Positions 56,001 through 64,000 of a stretch of 64,000 nt of DNA are shown piece after piece (positions within the stretch are counted from its first letter, which is position 1; each line of letters begins with the position of its first letter). The translations under genes and the position numbers were made by a program. The notes under the pieces are model-generated. The model was not told where the DNA came from, searched no databases, and was given only the letters and a program-made list of their open reading frames with translations. The stretch lies in assembly GCF_039543205.1 (NCBI RefSeq), contig NZ_BAABJH010000002.1, positions 1 to 64,000 on the forward strand, written 5' to 3'. The DNA comes from Flaviramulus_B aquimarinus (lineage in GTDB: Bacteria; Bacteroidota; Bacteroidia; Flavobacteriales; Flavobacteriaceae).

Positions 56001-56208
56001 CTTTTTCAATTTTATCACTAACTAATTCTTCAACACGTTCTGGGCTTGCTCCAGGAAAAGATGATACAATTGATGCTACTCGTATGGTATAAGGTGGCAT
56101 ACTATCTCTTGATAATGAGGCATAAAATAACATACCCATGACCATAACTACAGCCAAAATACTTAATACAACACGATTACGGTTTATTGAAAATTCAGTA
56201 AGATTCAT
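53098..56208 (-). CDS. RND efflux transporter permease
   Basis: 1036 residues, normal for AcrB-type pumps. The N-terminus FSINRNRVVLSILAVVMVMG leads to the first helix. Porter domain segments include SSFPGASPERVEELVSDKIE. TM4 carries MALGMMVDNAIVVAESVM, with the usual proton-relay Asp, and AGIVINNAIVLVDRIE lies in TM10-11. A second porter domain follows TM7. It expels substrates from the periplasm or inner-membrane leaflet using the proton gradient. Located 20 bases after the adaptor gene. Confidence 0.95.
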   Translation of the reverse strand: MNLTEFSINRNRVVLSILAVVMVMGMLFYASLSRDSMPPYTIRVASIVSSFPGASPERVEELVSDKIEKVAQELPELKVVKSTSRTGLSVVQVELKMEVNPEELQPVWDRLRRKLSVIQGLPSNVSPQLRDDGIGEVFGIAVGLISDGYDYAEMKDYADDLRDDLIKLEDAAKVELNGAQEERVFVEFENTKLKTYGLTSSKLKNIIGSTNILSSGGTINVEAERIILEPTGNFNDLESIKEMLVPVGENGQVIALEDITTVKKGYINPPKQKVRINGLDAISLHVSLKEGANIIKLGEEIDLLLREWQDKLPVGLEVSRLASIDKYIDLKISAFIGNLLQAIAIVLAVMLFFLGLRTGLVIASLIPIVTITTLMVMGLIDVGLNQISLAALIMALGMMVDNAIVVAESVMVKMEAGISVKKAAIDSCSELFTPLLISTLTTSAAFLAFFMAESVMGDIMGPIFVVITIALLSSWLIALSIITLFCVFFLKVKPKEVGKESFLDRLINGLKRKYKDLILLALSWKRSVLVLIVFMFFLSIFGFGFLGFVFFPDSDRNMITVDINLPENTKIENTTSVVLALEDFIKKELKISEDKPDGIVDWSAYIGEGPSAYDLGYNADEANSNYAHILINTSSFLVNNDMVEKLDAFSFDNFPNADIKVGLLASGGGGTPIEIEVSGDDPDKLASIAETIKTKLFTISGTKNIKDDWGPKGKKFVINIDPNKAQTAGVTNQDIATSLQTVLDGFQAGEYREGDKSIPIVMKSNQSKQQSLSSLESLNIYSQNSGKSVPLLQVASIIPQWQYSKIKRVDLTRTIKISSELTTTGNASEVTQAITPWLDEQKEVWGKDYAYELGGDAKSSAENMGAVASYLPLSAFIIVMLLIIQFNSFRKMVMIVCTIPLGVIGMVLGLLLFGVPFGFMAFLGVISLAGIVINNAIVLVDRIEIEENELKRKPQDAIVAACLQRFRPILLATFTTVLGLVPLYLGGGEMWEPMAVTIMVGLLFGTVITLLFIPAFYSVMYKVSYKGYEFNNELLD

Positions 56209-56228
56209 AAGGTTAGTTTTTTTAGTTA

Positions 56229-57317
56229 TTATAATCTTACTTTTTGACCGTCTAATAAAGTTTGTAAGCCTGCAGTAGCTATTTTATCTCCATAATTTAA
56301 ACCTTTTTTTACTTCAAATCCAGATGGTGTTAATTCACCAATTTCAATTTGTTGTTTTTTTACAGTTCCAATTATCCCATCGCTTGACTCTACTATAAAC
56401 ACAAAATTACCGTTACCATCTTCTCCTACAGACTTAACAGGTACAACTAATGTGTCATTTGTACTTGTTTCATCTTTTGCAAAATCAAAAACAACATTTG
56501 TTGCCATACCTGATTTAATATCTGGAATAGGATTAATTATTGCAACTGCCGTAATATATGTAGACGAATTGGGATCTATACTTGGTGATACTTCAAAAAC
56601 TCTACCTTCAAAAACTTTGTCCTCAATAGCCGAGAACTTAATCTTGGTAGGCATATCTACTTTCACTTTATTAATGACTGCTTCTGGCAAACCAACCTCA
56701 ACCTTCATAGCTTTACCTGCATTTAATTCTGCAAATTGATGACCTGCTGAAACTTGCTCATTAACTGCGCCATCTGTCCAAACGATTACACCATCTTTTG
56801 GAGCTTTGATAATACCATAACTTAATTGGGTAGCTTGTATACTTTTATTTCGTTTTGCAGATTCAAATTGGTCTAAAGCAGATTGATAGGAATTTTTTGC
56901 TTGTTCATAGTCACTCAATGAATTACTTCCTTTTTCATATAGTGATTTAATCCTATCTAAACTCGACTTAGCAGTATTCATAGCAGACTTAGCAGCATTT
57001 AAGGCCGAAACAGATTGCTCATAAGCTAAGTTTGCCTCAACATTATCCAACCTTGCAATAATATCTCCTTTTTTAACCTGTGCACCTTTCCAATGGTTTA
57101 CTTTGGTAATAATTCCGCCACTTCTAAAACTTAACCCAATGGCATCACTTGCTTTTGCTGTTCCACTATATGTTCTTGCACCTTGAACATTTGGAGTCCC
57201 AACAACTTCGTACTTAACAGGTCTCAATACTTCTTCTTTAACCTCTACTTTATCCTTACAAGAAGAAAGGTTTATAACTAGAGCTAAAATTGACAATTTG
57301 TATATATATAATTTCAT
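56229..57317 (-). CDS. Efflux RND periplasmic adaptor (membrane fusion lipoprotein)
   Basis: 362 residues. Lipoprotein signal with Cys20 in LVINLSSCKDKVEVK. A biotinyl-like half motif (KVNHWKGAQVKKGDIIARLD) and the second half (KAPKDGVIVWTDGAVNEQVSAG) flank an alpha-helical hairpin rich in Ala/Ser/Asn (SALNAAKSAMNTAKSSLDRI). Beta-barrel and C-terminal domains end TLLDGQKVRL. It bridges the pump and the TolC-type protein. Six bases separate it from the TolC gene stop. Confidence 0.95.
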   Translation of the reverse strand: MKLYIYKLSILALVINLSSCKDKVEVKEEVLRPVKYEVVGTPNVQGARTYSGTAKASDAIGLSFRSGGIITKVNHWKGAQVKKGDIIARLDNVEANLAYEQSVSALNAAKSAMNTAKSSLDRIKSLYEKGSNSLSDYEQAKNSYQSALDQFESAKRNKSIQATQLSYGIIKAPKDGVIVWTDGAVNEQVSAGHQFAELNAGKAMKVEVGLPEAVINKVKVDMPTKIKFSAIEDKVFEGRVFEVSPSIDPNSSTYITAVAIINPIPDIKSGMATNVVFDFAKDETSTNDTLVVPVKSVGEDGNGNFVFIVESSDGIIGTVKKQQIEIGELTPSGFEVKKGLNYGDKIATAGLQTLLDGQKVRL

Positions 57318-57323
57318 AATGGG

Positions 57324-59654
57324 TTAGTTTTTATTTAAAATATATTGGTTGGCGCTTTGAATAAATGCTTGATTATTATCTTCAGAATGGGTTAAAAAGA
57401 AGTACCCTATAGCGCGTTCTAATTGCATAGATGTGATTAAATAGTTATAGTTAGCAGTAGAACTTGCTAACTGCGCTTGTAAATAATTGGTTTGGGCATC
57501 GATTAACTGTATAATAGGCACTGCACCTTGTTGATATGCATTTTGTGTGAGGTCTAAACTTTCTTTTGCTGTTTCTTCTGATACTTTAGAAATTTCGATG
57601 TTTGCTATTTGATTAATCAAATCCAGGACCACATCATTAACATTTTTCTCAATGTTTAATTCTATATTTTGTCTTTCATACCCCAATTGTTCCTCTTGAA
57701 TTAAAGCTGATTGTCTATTAATATTTCTCTGGTTCTGGTTGAATATCGGTAACGAAATATTTAAACCAACATTATAAGTGCCGTCTGGTGCTGTTGGAAT
57801 TCCAGAGGGTATGGTAGAACCTTTTCCAGACTGGGAAATTGCCAGATTGTATTGCCCTTGTAAAGCAACTGTTGGTATAAAACGACCATAATCGTTTAAG
57901 TCATAGGTTCGTTTTGTAACATTTAAATTATAATCTATATTCTTTAACTCAGGAGCGTTCTTTTTTGCTTCTTGTACCAGAAATTCAATTAAGGTAGGTT
58001 GTAATTTTGGGTCGTCTAGAATCTTGTAAAAGTCATCATATTTATAATTCTTAAAAACACCTTCGGAAAGTTCAGCATCCAGAATGTCAATATCTTTATT
58101 AATTGATACATTCATTAATTGATTAATAGTAAAAAACGCTTGTTGCAATTGATTTCTAGCTTCTATAAGGCTTTGCATATTTTGAGCTAATTGACTTCTG
58201 AAACGTAACACATCTGATTTCCCAGATTCACCTGCTTCAAAGTTTTGTTCTGCTATTTCTAAATTACGTTTAGTAACTTGTAAGTTTTGATTCTGAATAC
58301 TTGTATTAGTCTTTAAAATCAAGGCATTAAAATAAGCTACGGTAGCATTCAATAAAGCGTCGAGTTCGTTTGTATCATAAATAGCTTGTTCTGCTTTTTG
58401 TAATTCTTTTCTAATATCGATATTGGCAGAAGCACTTTCAGAATAGATTAATTGTTCTAAAACAACATTCCCAGATGTTGAGAACTCCGGATTTGCGCCA
58501 TTTGAAATTTCAGCAACTCTAGGGTCTAGATAAACCCCACTTACACCAGCAGATACATTTGGTAAATAACCGCTTTTAGCTGTTTTAACATCCTGACCAC
58601 TTAATTCGACACTCTTTTCACTAGACGATAAACTTAAATTCTTATCAAGGACACCATTCATAACATCCAATATAGACATCATGTTTTCCGAATTAGGTTC
58701 TGATTTACCACCTATAAAATCGGCAGTCCCTAACATAGCATAACGCAATGGAAAATCAATTTGTTTAGCTGTATTGTAATTGATAGTTAGCTTGTTTTTA
58801 TACTCTAAAAACAATGGTAGTTCTGATGCATTGGTACCATTAGCAATTGCTTCAACATTTAAAGCAATTCGCCTAAAAAACTGATTTAAATTTGTTTGGG
58901 GCTGATTAGTAGCCAATATACCGCGCTCAACATCCTTAACTCTGTTTGCTGAAAATGATGGTAATTTTTTAGAATTAATAACTGAAGTCAATTTATCAAA
59001 TTGAGTGTCAGTAAATTCAAAACCACCTGCTAAGTAAACTGCATCAAGACCTTCCAAATCAGATGTACTAATACCATTTTCAGATAAAGGTATTAAACGG
59101 TAATTCTTTTCTTCCTTCTGGAAATAGGGGTCAAATATCGTTTCTAGAGGAAGTGCATCAATAATGTGCTGCTCTATTAAAACCCCAACATTTTTATAAT
59201 CGTAAATTGTTTTAAAAGCATTCAAGTCCTTTTTGTAAGACAAAGGTGCTATGATATATGTGATGTTATTTATTTTTGATGTTTTGCGTTCTGGTGGTAG
59301 ATTTATAAAATCTGAATTAATCGAACCAAAAACAATAACTGGTTTAGTATAATTTTCTTGTTGGCTTAAAACAATATTATCCATGACCCCAAAAGCCAAA
59401 ATAATATCTGCATCTCCATCAATCAAAGACTGATAGTTTTCTTTAGCTTTCTCTAAACTAAAATTATTTGATAGCACCTTTTGAAAGCTAACAGTTTTAT
59501 CTTGTGCTAAAACGGCTCTGATTTCAGTTTTTAATTGCTCTAACAAGGGTTGTACTTCTGGTGTATCTTTATCAGTTAAAAGACCAATATTTACATTTTG
59601 AGAATAACTTAATTGCAAAAACAGTGCAACGAAAAGTATGAGGTATTTCTTCAT
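57324..59654 (-). CDS. TolC-family outer-membrane factor fused to a periplasmic-binding-like domain
   Basis: 776 residues, far longer than ordinary TolC proteins (about 450). Signal peptide MKKYLILFVALFLQLSYSQ. Residues 20-300 resemble an ABC-transporter substrate-binding (PF04392-like) fold: VNIGLLTDKDTPEVQPLLEQ, DADIILAFG, TKPVIVFGSI and LDAVYLAGGFEFTDTQF. From about 335 comes a TolC-type half (VELSGQDVKTAKSGYLPNVS, LEIAEQNFEAGESGKSDVLR, GLNISLPIFNQNQRN). It is the first gene of the operon. The binding domain could sense or pre-load a substrate; that is speculation. Confidence 0.88.
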   Translation of the reverse strand: MKKYLILFVALFLQLSYSQNVNIGLLTDKDTPEVQPLLEQLKTEIRAVLAQDKTVSFQKVLSNNFSLEKAKENYQSLIDGDADIILAFGVMDNIVLSQQENYTKPVIVFGSINSDFINLPPERKTSKINNITYIIAPLSYKKDLNAFKTIYDYKNVGVLIEQHIIDALPLETIFDPYFQKEEKNYRLIPLSENGISTSDLEGLDAVYLAGGFEFTDTQFDKLTSVINSKKLPSFSANRVKDVERGILATNQPQTNLNQFFRRIALNVEAIANGTNASELPLFLEYKNKLTINYNTAKQIDFPLRYAMLGTADFIGGKSEPNSENMMSILDVMNGVLDKNLSLSSSEKSVELSGQDVKTAKSGYLPNVSAGVSGVYLDPRVAEISNGANPEFSTSGNVVLEQLIYSESASANIDIRKELQKAEQAIYDTNELDALLNATVAYFNALILKTNTSIQNQNLQVTKRNLEIAEQNFEAGESGKSDVLRFRSQLAQNMQSLIEARNQLQQAFFTINQLMNVSINKDIDILDAELSEGVFKNYKYDDFYKILDDPKLQPTLIEFLVQEAKKNAPELKNIDYNLNVTKRTYDLNDYGRFIPTVALQGQYNLAISQSGKGSTIPSGIPTAPDGTYNVGLNISLPIFNQNQRNINRQSALIQEEQLGYERQNIELNIEKNVNDVVLDLINQIANIEISKVSEETAKESLDLTQNAYQQGAVPIIQLIDAQTNYLQAQLASSTANYNYLITSMQLERAIGYFFLTHSEDNNQAFIQSANQYILNKN

Positions 59655-59702
59655 TTTGGCGAGTTAGTTTTCGTTAAAAATAAGGATTTCATATTGAATC
59701 TT

Positions 59703-59710
59703 CAAAGATA
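59703..59710 (-). promoter_or_regulatory. Candidate -7 box for the efflux operon
   Basis: On the minus strand tatctttg matches TAnnTTTG, 48 bases before the ATG at 59654. It lies between the tRNA terminator and the first efflux gene, so it is well placed. No -33 TTG seen. Confidence 0.45.
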
Positions 59711-59852
59711 ATACGGTTTTAATAAGTTGAGTTTAGCTCGTTAATTTAATTCAACGCTCTAATTTTCAATATAAAAAAACGTAATTGAAAACCAAGTCTT
59801 ATACATCCAATATAATTTTGTAAAATGCTAAGTAGGAGATCGCAAATAGAAT

Positions 59853-59968
<116 letters not shown>

Positions 59969-60087
59969 ATATAATCAAAAATAATTTACTTAGCTACTAA
60001 CTTTCGGTTCATAATGCCGACCAAATTATTTCGGACTGCAAATATACAATCCTTTTTGACTTTCCACAAGCATAAAAGGATAAAAAA

Positions 60088-60270
60088 TTATTGCTCTATG
60101 TTATTTGCCTGAAACCCTACCAATTCTAAATTTTTAAATTCTAAAGAAATCTGAATAGGGTTACAACAAACCTCACAATCTTCAATATAGTTTTGTTTTG
60201 TTGTTGAATGGTCTATTAGCATAGATATGTTTTTCCAACAATATGGACACGTAAAGTGATGTTCTAACAT
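60088..60270 (-). CDS. CPXCG motif-containing cysteine-rich protein
   Basis: 60 residues: MLEHHFTCPYCWKNISMLID at the start and EDCEVCCNPIQISLEF in the middle. Two Cys pairs (CPYC, CEVCC) form a predicted zinc ribbon of the CPXCG family, although the Gly after the first pair is Trp here. Function unknown. A bidirectional terminator hairpin lies just upstream. Confidence 0.88.
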   Translation of the reverse strand: MLEHHFTCPYCWKNISMLIDHSTTKQNYIEDCEVCCNPIQISLEFKNLELVGFQANNIEQ

Positions 60271-60284
60271 AACTTGATAAAACT

Positions 60285-60316
60285 AAAAAAGTAATACGGT
60301 TAAGTATTACTTTTTT
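60285..60316. terminator. Intrinsic terminator
   Basis: Perfect 13-bp stem (aaaaaagtaatac / gtattactttttt) with a 6-base loop. T-runs exist on both strands; on the minus strand it follows the small membrane peptide gene by 2 bases. Confidence 0.8.
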
Positions 60317-60318
60317 TA

Positions 60319-60483
60319 TTAATTAATTACTGCTTCTTTATTTGCACTAAGTTTCCAAGGTTTAATCTTTATATTAAACACTTTAGGTTTTTTAATTAAA
60401 AATCTAATATAATGGTATACAATAAATGCCGCAACTGTTGTGTAACCGATTGATTCCATCAATAATTCTATAAATGTTTTCAT
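60319..60483 (-). CDS. Small single-pass membrane peptide, 54 residues
   Basis: An open frame starting MKTFIELLMESIGYTTVAAF with a hydrophobic stretch through IVYHYIRFLI, then a basic tail (KKPKVFNIKIKPWKL). It is bracketed downstream by a clear terminator 2 bases away, which supports a real gene. No family recognised. Confidence 0.5.
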   Translation of the reverse strand: MKTFIELLMESIGYTTVAAFIVYHYIRFLIKKPKVFNIKIKPWKLSANKEAVIN

Positions 60484-60606
60484 AACTATTCTTTTTTGAT
60501 GAAATATATCATCATTATAAAACTTTGATTTTTCTAAGCATATAGCATATACATTACATAAGCTATGAAGAAAAAATCCTATTCAATTCAAATTTAAATA
60601 TGAAAA

Positions 60607-61431
60607 TTACTCTTTTTCAATGTCCATAACTGCTGCAGAATTTTGTAATTCTAAGCGCATTATAGTAGGTGGGTTTTTACCAGAAACACTTATGTATTCT
60701 TGGTTTAAATTATTATCACTTACCATCATGGTATTTAGTTTTGTTAAATTCATAAACTCCATAGGTAAATCTCCAGTAAACTGATTTGTAGACAACAACA
60801 ACTCTTCTAAATCTTTTAATTGGGCAATTTCTGAAGGAATTTCTCCATCCATTTTATTATCCATAAGACTTAACTTTTGCAATTTTGATAATGCATAAAT
60901 TTCGTTTGGAATATGACCTGTTAAAAAGTTACTTCCTAATAACAACTCTTTCAAATTAGTTAAACCCATTATTGAGCTAGGAATTTCTCCAGTTAACTGA
61001 TTGCTATATAACTTTAAAGACTCTAATTTTTTTAACTCTCCTAATTCTGAAGGAATATTTCCTTCAAATTTATTCATAAACAATTCAAGAGCTGTAAGCT
61101 CTTTAAGGTTCTTTAATGCATTAGGTAGTGTGCCTGCTAACTTATTAAAACCTAAATTGATTTTTCTTAAATTTACTAGGTTACCAATTTCTTGCGGCAA
61201 ATATCCTTGAAGATTATTAAATTGAAGATTAATTTCAACTATTTTATCATTTTCTAATTTAATACCATACCAAGTGTCTACGGAAGTATTTAAATCCCAA
61301 GAGGAATTCCATTCCGTACCATTTGTAGCGTTATATAGAGCAATTAAGGCTTCTTTTTCTGTAGGTGCTATATTAGCAAATGAATAAGCTGTTGTTAATA
61401 AACAAAATACTAAAAGTTTAATAGTTTTCAT
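60607..61431 (-). CDS. Secreted plant-type leucine-rich repeat protein
   Basis: 274 residues. Signal peptide (MKTIKLLVFCLLTTAYSFA), then an N-terminal cap (EALIALYNATNGTEWNSSWD), and about seven 23-24-residue LRRs of the plant-specific type. Examples are LRKINLGFNKLAGTLPNALK and LESLKLYSNQLTGEIPSSIM. It ends with VMDIEKE and no sorting domain, so it is periplasmic or secreted. The cap motif also occurs in other bacterial LRR proteins. Ligand unknown. Confidence 0.9.
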   Translation of the reverse strand: MKTIKLLVFCLLTTAYSFANIAPTEKEALIALYNATNGTEWNSSWDLNTSVDTWYGIKLENDKIVEINLQFNNLQGYLPQEIGNLVNLRKINLGFNKLAGTLPNALKNLKELTALELFMNKFEGNIPSELGELKKLESLKLYSNQLTGEIPSSIMGLTNLKELLLGSNFLTGHIPNEIYALSKLQKLSLMDNKMDGEIPSEIAQLKDLEELLLSTNQFTGDLPMEFMNLTKLNTMMVSDNNLNQEYISVSGKNPPTIMRLELQNSAAVMDIEKE

Positions 61432-61531
61432 GTTTTTTGGTCGATTTTGGGATTAATTCTCGTACGAATATAAGCCCATAATAGATTAAAAACTATTTTT
61501 ATCGACGAAATACATGAAATTTTAACATTTT

Positions 61532-63442
61532 TTAATCGACGAACTGCTCAATTTCAAGCTGAATGGTTTCCCATTTATCCATAAAACCTTGCAAGTCTGT
61601 TTTCATTTTTTGATAATTATCAAAGAAGTTTGGTTTGGAAGACGCTTCTTCATAATTAATTTCCAATTCTAAATCTATCTTTTTAATATTACGTTCAAGC
61701 TGATTAATTTTAGACTCTACATTACTAAGCTTATTGTTTAAGGACTTTATTTTTTTTTGAGCCTCATAGGAGCGTTGCTTATTTACCTTTGGAGTTTCTT
61801 TAACGACAGTTCGTTTTTCAACTTCTCGAAGATTCTCTACATTTCGTTGATCCAAGTAATAATCAATATCTCCTAAATATTCTTTTAGTTTATGATCTTT
61901 AAATTCATAAACGATATTGGTTAAACCTTGTAAAAAATCACGATCGTGCGAAACCAAAATCAACGTCCCTTCAAAACGTTTTAACGCTTCTTTTAATACA
62001 TTTTTAGATTTAATATCCAAGTGGTTGGTAGGCTCATCCATAATAAGCACATTAAAAGGTTGTAGCATTAGTTTAGCCAATGCCAAACGATTACGCTCTC
62101 CACCAGAAAGCACTCGTACATATTTATCTACTTCCTCACCTCTAAATAAAAATGACCCAAGAATGTCTCGCACTTTACTTCTATTGGTTTCGTTGGCAGC
62201 ATCAATCATAATATCTAAAACGGTCTTACTACCATCTAAATATTCGGCTTGATTTTGAGCAAAATAACCGATTTGTACATTGTGTCCCAGCTTTAAATGG
62301 CCATCATGATTTATATCTCCAACAATAATTTTTGCTAAAGTAGATTTTCCTTGCCCATTTTGTCCAACAAAAGCCGTTTTACTATCCCGTTCTATAAGTA
62401 AATCTATATGTTTTAAAACTTGATTGTTACCATAGTTTTTAGATATTTTTTCTGTTTCAACAACAACTTTACCCGGTGTTATTGATACTGGAAAATTAAG
62501 TGTCATTACACTATTATCATCTTCATCTACCTCAATCCTATCGATTTTATCCAGCTTTTTAATTAATGATTGTGCCATAGTAGCCTTAGAGGCTTTGGCT
62601 CGAAATTTTTCAATCAACTTTTCGGTTTGTTCTATTTGTTTTTGCTGATTTTTTTGAGAGGCTAATTGTTGAGTTCTTAATTCTTCTCTTAAAATTAAAT
62701 ATTTAGTATATGGTTTTGGGTAATCATAAATACGTCCTAAAGAAATTTCAATAGTTCTGTTGGTTACATTATCCAGAAACATTTTATCATGCGATACTAT
62801 GACCACTGCTCCTGGGTAATTCTTTAAAAAGCTTTCTAGCCAAATAATAGACTCAATATCTAAATGGTTGGTAGGTTCATCTAAAAGTAAGATATCGTTA
62901 TTTTGAAGTAGTAATTTTGCCAACTCTATTCGCATACGCCAACCTCCTGAAAATGTATCGGTTAGTTTGTTAAAATCTTGACGCTTAAAACCTAAACCTT
63001 GAAGTATTTTCTCAGTATCACCTTGATAATTATAACCTCCTAATATTTCATATTGCTCTTGGAGTTCATTAATATCGACCATAAGTTGATGATACCCTTC
63101 ACTTTCATAATCTGTACGTTCTGCCATTTGGGTATTAACCCTTTCCATTTTAGCTTCCAACACCTTAATTTCAGTAAAAGCTTCGTAAGCTTCTTCAAGT
63201 ACTGTTCTTCCAAAAACAAAATCAATATCTTGTTTTAAAAACCCAATTTTAAGATCTTTATCTGCAGCAATTTGCCCTGTATCAGGTTCCATTTCCTTAG
63301 ATAAAATTTTGAGCATCGTAGATTTACCTGCTCCATTTTTACCAATAAGACCTATCCTATCGCCATGCCCTAGTTTGAATGTCAGGTCTTCAAACAAGTA
63401 TTCGCCTTGAAATGAAATCGATAAATTATGAATATTCATCAT
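61532..63442 (-). CDS. ABC-F family ATP-binding protein
   Basis: 636 residues with two ABC domains and no membrane segments. Domain 1 has GLIGKNGAGKST, FSGGWRMRIELAKLL and LLLDEPTNHLDIESI. Domain 2 has FVGQNGQGKST, LSGGERNRLALAKLML and LIMDEPTNHLDIKS. The linker between domains is about 70 residues and highly charged. A C-terminal coiled coil (LNNKLSNVESKINQLERNIK) gives a Uup/YdiF-like architecture. Such proteins act on the ribosome, and some give antibiotic protection; the role here is unknown. ATGs at 63442 and 63439 are adjacent. Confidence 0.95.
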   Translation of the reverse strand: MMNIHNLSISFQGEYLFEDLTFKLGHGDRIGLIGKNGAGKSTMLKILSKEMEPDTGQIAADKDLKIGFLKQDIDFVFGRTVLEEAYEAFTEIKVLEAKMERVNTQMAERTDYESEGYHQLMVDINELQEQYEILGGYNYQGDTEKILQGLGFKRQDFNKLTDTFSGGWRMRIELAKLLLQNNDILLLDEPTNHLDIESIIWLESFLKNYPGAVVIVSHDKMFLDNVTNRTIEISLGRIYDYPKPYTKYLILREELRTQQLASQKNQQKQIEQTEKLIEKFRAKASKATMAQSLIKKLDKIDRIEVDEDDNSVMTLNFPVSITPGKVVVETEKISKNYGNNQVLKHIDLLIERDSKTAFVGQNGQGKSTLAKIIVGDINHDGHLKLGHNVQIGYFAQNQAEYLDGSKTVLDIMIDAANETNRSKVRDILGSFLFRGEEVDKYVRVLSGGERNRLALAKLMLQPFNVLIMDEPTNHLDIKSKNVLKEALKRFEGTLILVSHDRDFLQGLTNIVYEFKDHKLKEYLGDIDYYLDQRNVENLREVEKRTVVKETPKVNKQRSYEAQKKIKSLNNKLSNVESKINQLERNIKKIDLELEINYEEASSKPNFFDNYQKMKTDLQGFMDKWETIQLEIEQFVD

Positions 63443-63757
63443 AGAAATGTAACTTTTATTACTGAGCTTTTTTTTGAACTCATTTAAACTTTTTTAATTT
63501 GCTAAAAAGTTGCTTTTTTTAGCCCTCCTATTTCCTTTTCTCCTTCCTTAGCCCTGCTATGCTACTCAAAAAAGCCTTTAACAGAACTAAAAACCTTTAA
63601 TTTTCGCTTAAATCCAAAAAGTTTAAACGAGTTCATTGTTAAAACAGTACTTTTGTACTTGTTTCCCACTCTAATGGGTATGACAATTTCAAAAGAAATC
63701 TTGACTACAAGCCCAAAAGTGGTTGTTTAATGCGCTTGCAAAAATACATTAAATTAT
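63443..63757. other. Intergenic region before the DUF983 gene
   Basis: About 315 bases between the divergent ABC-F and DUF983 genes. I see no convincing open frame, hairpin terminator or RNA gene. A small C-rich patch (ctcctatttccttttctccttc) and AT-rich flanks are the only visible features. Confidence 0.4.
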
Positions 63758-64000
63758 ATGTTTAAAAAAGGAACAAAATTATATAGTATATTAACCAGTT
63801 CTTGTCCAAAATGCCATGAGGAATCTATGTTTAAAAATAAAAATCCTTATATCCTTTCTGAAGCATTAAGCATGAACGAAAATTGTAGTAACTGCAAAAC
63901 TAAATATAAAATTGAGCCTTCTTTTTTCTATGGGTCTATGTATGTAAGTTACCCTGTTGGTATTGCTTTTGCTACTGCGGCTTTTGTTATTTCCTATTTT
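63758..64000 (+). CDS. DUF983 family protein (partial, cut by the window edge)
   Basis: The first 81 codons: MFKKGTKLYSILTSSCPKCH, then EESMFKNKNP and NCSNCKTKYKIEPSFFYGSM, followed by a hydrophobic stretch. Two CxxC pairs (CPKC and CSNC) followed by a transmembrane helix pair match the DUF983 family of membrane proteins with a zinc-ribbon-like head. The frame is open to the end, so the C-terminus is missing. Confidence 0.85.
   Translation, partial: MFKKGTKLYSILTSSCPKCHEESMFKNKNPYILSEALSMNENCSNCKTKYKIEPSFFYGSMYVSYPVGIAFATAAFVISYF

Noticed and set aside
52436..59654. Complete integrative element at tRNA-fMet
   Set aside because: No integrase, excisionase or relaxase is present between the repeats. 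Only the end structure supports an island, so it is reported as a finding and not as a mobile element feature.

Overview
The window is a low-GC chromosomal segment from a marine-type member of the Flavobacteriaceae (Bacteroidota). The evidence is the protein families present: a Porin_10-like porin, GSCFA, DUF5522, DUF4230, DUF4136, choice-of-anchor I, lipoproteins with an acidic stretch after the lipid Cys, and a long Bacteroidota-type urocanase and aromatic amino acid hydroxylase. TAnnTTTG promoter -7 boxes and the absence of clear Shine-Dalgarno sequences fit the same phylum. Most of the window is ordinary core genome. No CRISPR array, phage, integrase or complete insertion sequence was seen.

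Layout. 0-9.7 kb: putative porin, RNase HII, a large lipoprotein with a propeller-like C-terminus, a tiny secreted peptide with its own terminator, an NdpA-type nucleoid protein, an outer-membrane barrel, lipB and a YqaE/Pmp3 peptide. 9.8-20.6 kb: lysS, a secreted protein made of 37-residue tandem repeats, two overlapping alpha/beta hydrolases, envelope proteins, hemL, a LysM glucosaminidase lipoprotein, a D-cysteine desulfhydrase/ACC-deaminase-like enzyme and a small HEKIH protein. 20.4-28.2 kb: DUF5522, urocanase, DUF4136, bestrophin, aromatic amino acid hydroxylase, enoyl-CoA hydratase, rhodanese and DUF4230. 28.4-34.0 kb: a NarL-type response regulator, a TPR histidine kinase, a small membrane protein, a secreted propeller protein and a lipoprotein. 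34.1-38.2 kb: GSCFA, a broken GxxExxY gene inside a perfect 26-bp inverted repeat, and alaS. 38.4-46.4 kb: M23 peptidase, MerR, LemA, two TPM proteins, der, a choice-of-anchor I lipoprotein and era. 46.5-52.1 kb: FKBP isomerase, Gfo/Idh/MocA oxidoreductase, class V aminotransferase and DsbD.

52.3-60.0 kb is the most interesting part. An efflux operon lies between an intact initiator tRNA-Met gene and a truncated copy of that gene's 3' half, each copy with the same terminator hairpin. In transcription order the operon encodes an outer-membrane factor fused to a periplasmic-binding-protein-like domain, a lipoprotein adaptor, an RND pump and a potassium channel. This looks like an acquired or rearranged island with tRNA-derived ends. 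The last 4 kb hold a CPXCG protein, a small membrane peptide, a plant-type LRR protein, an ABC-F ATPase and the start of a DUF983 gene cut by the window edge.

Other points to check are the 111-bp DNA tandem repeat in the 11.8-12.4 kb gene, a MITE-like inverted repeat next to rnhB, an orphan hairpin in a divergent intergenic region, and several small genes that a length cutoff would miss. All assignments come from reading motifs and gene order; no database search was run.
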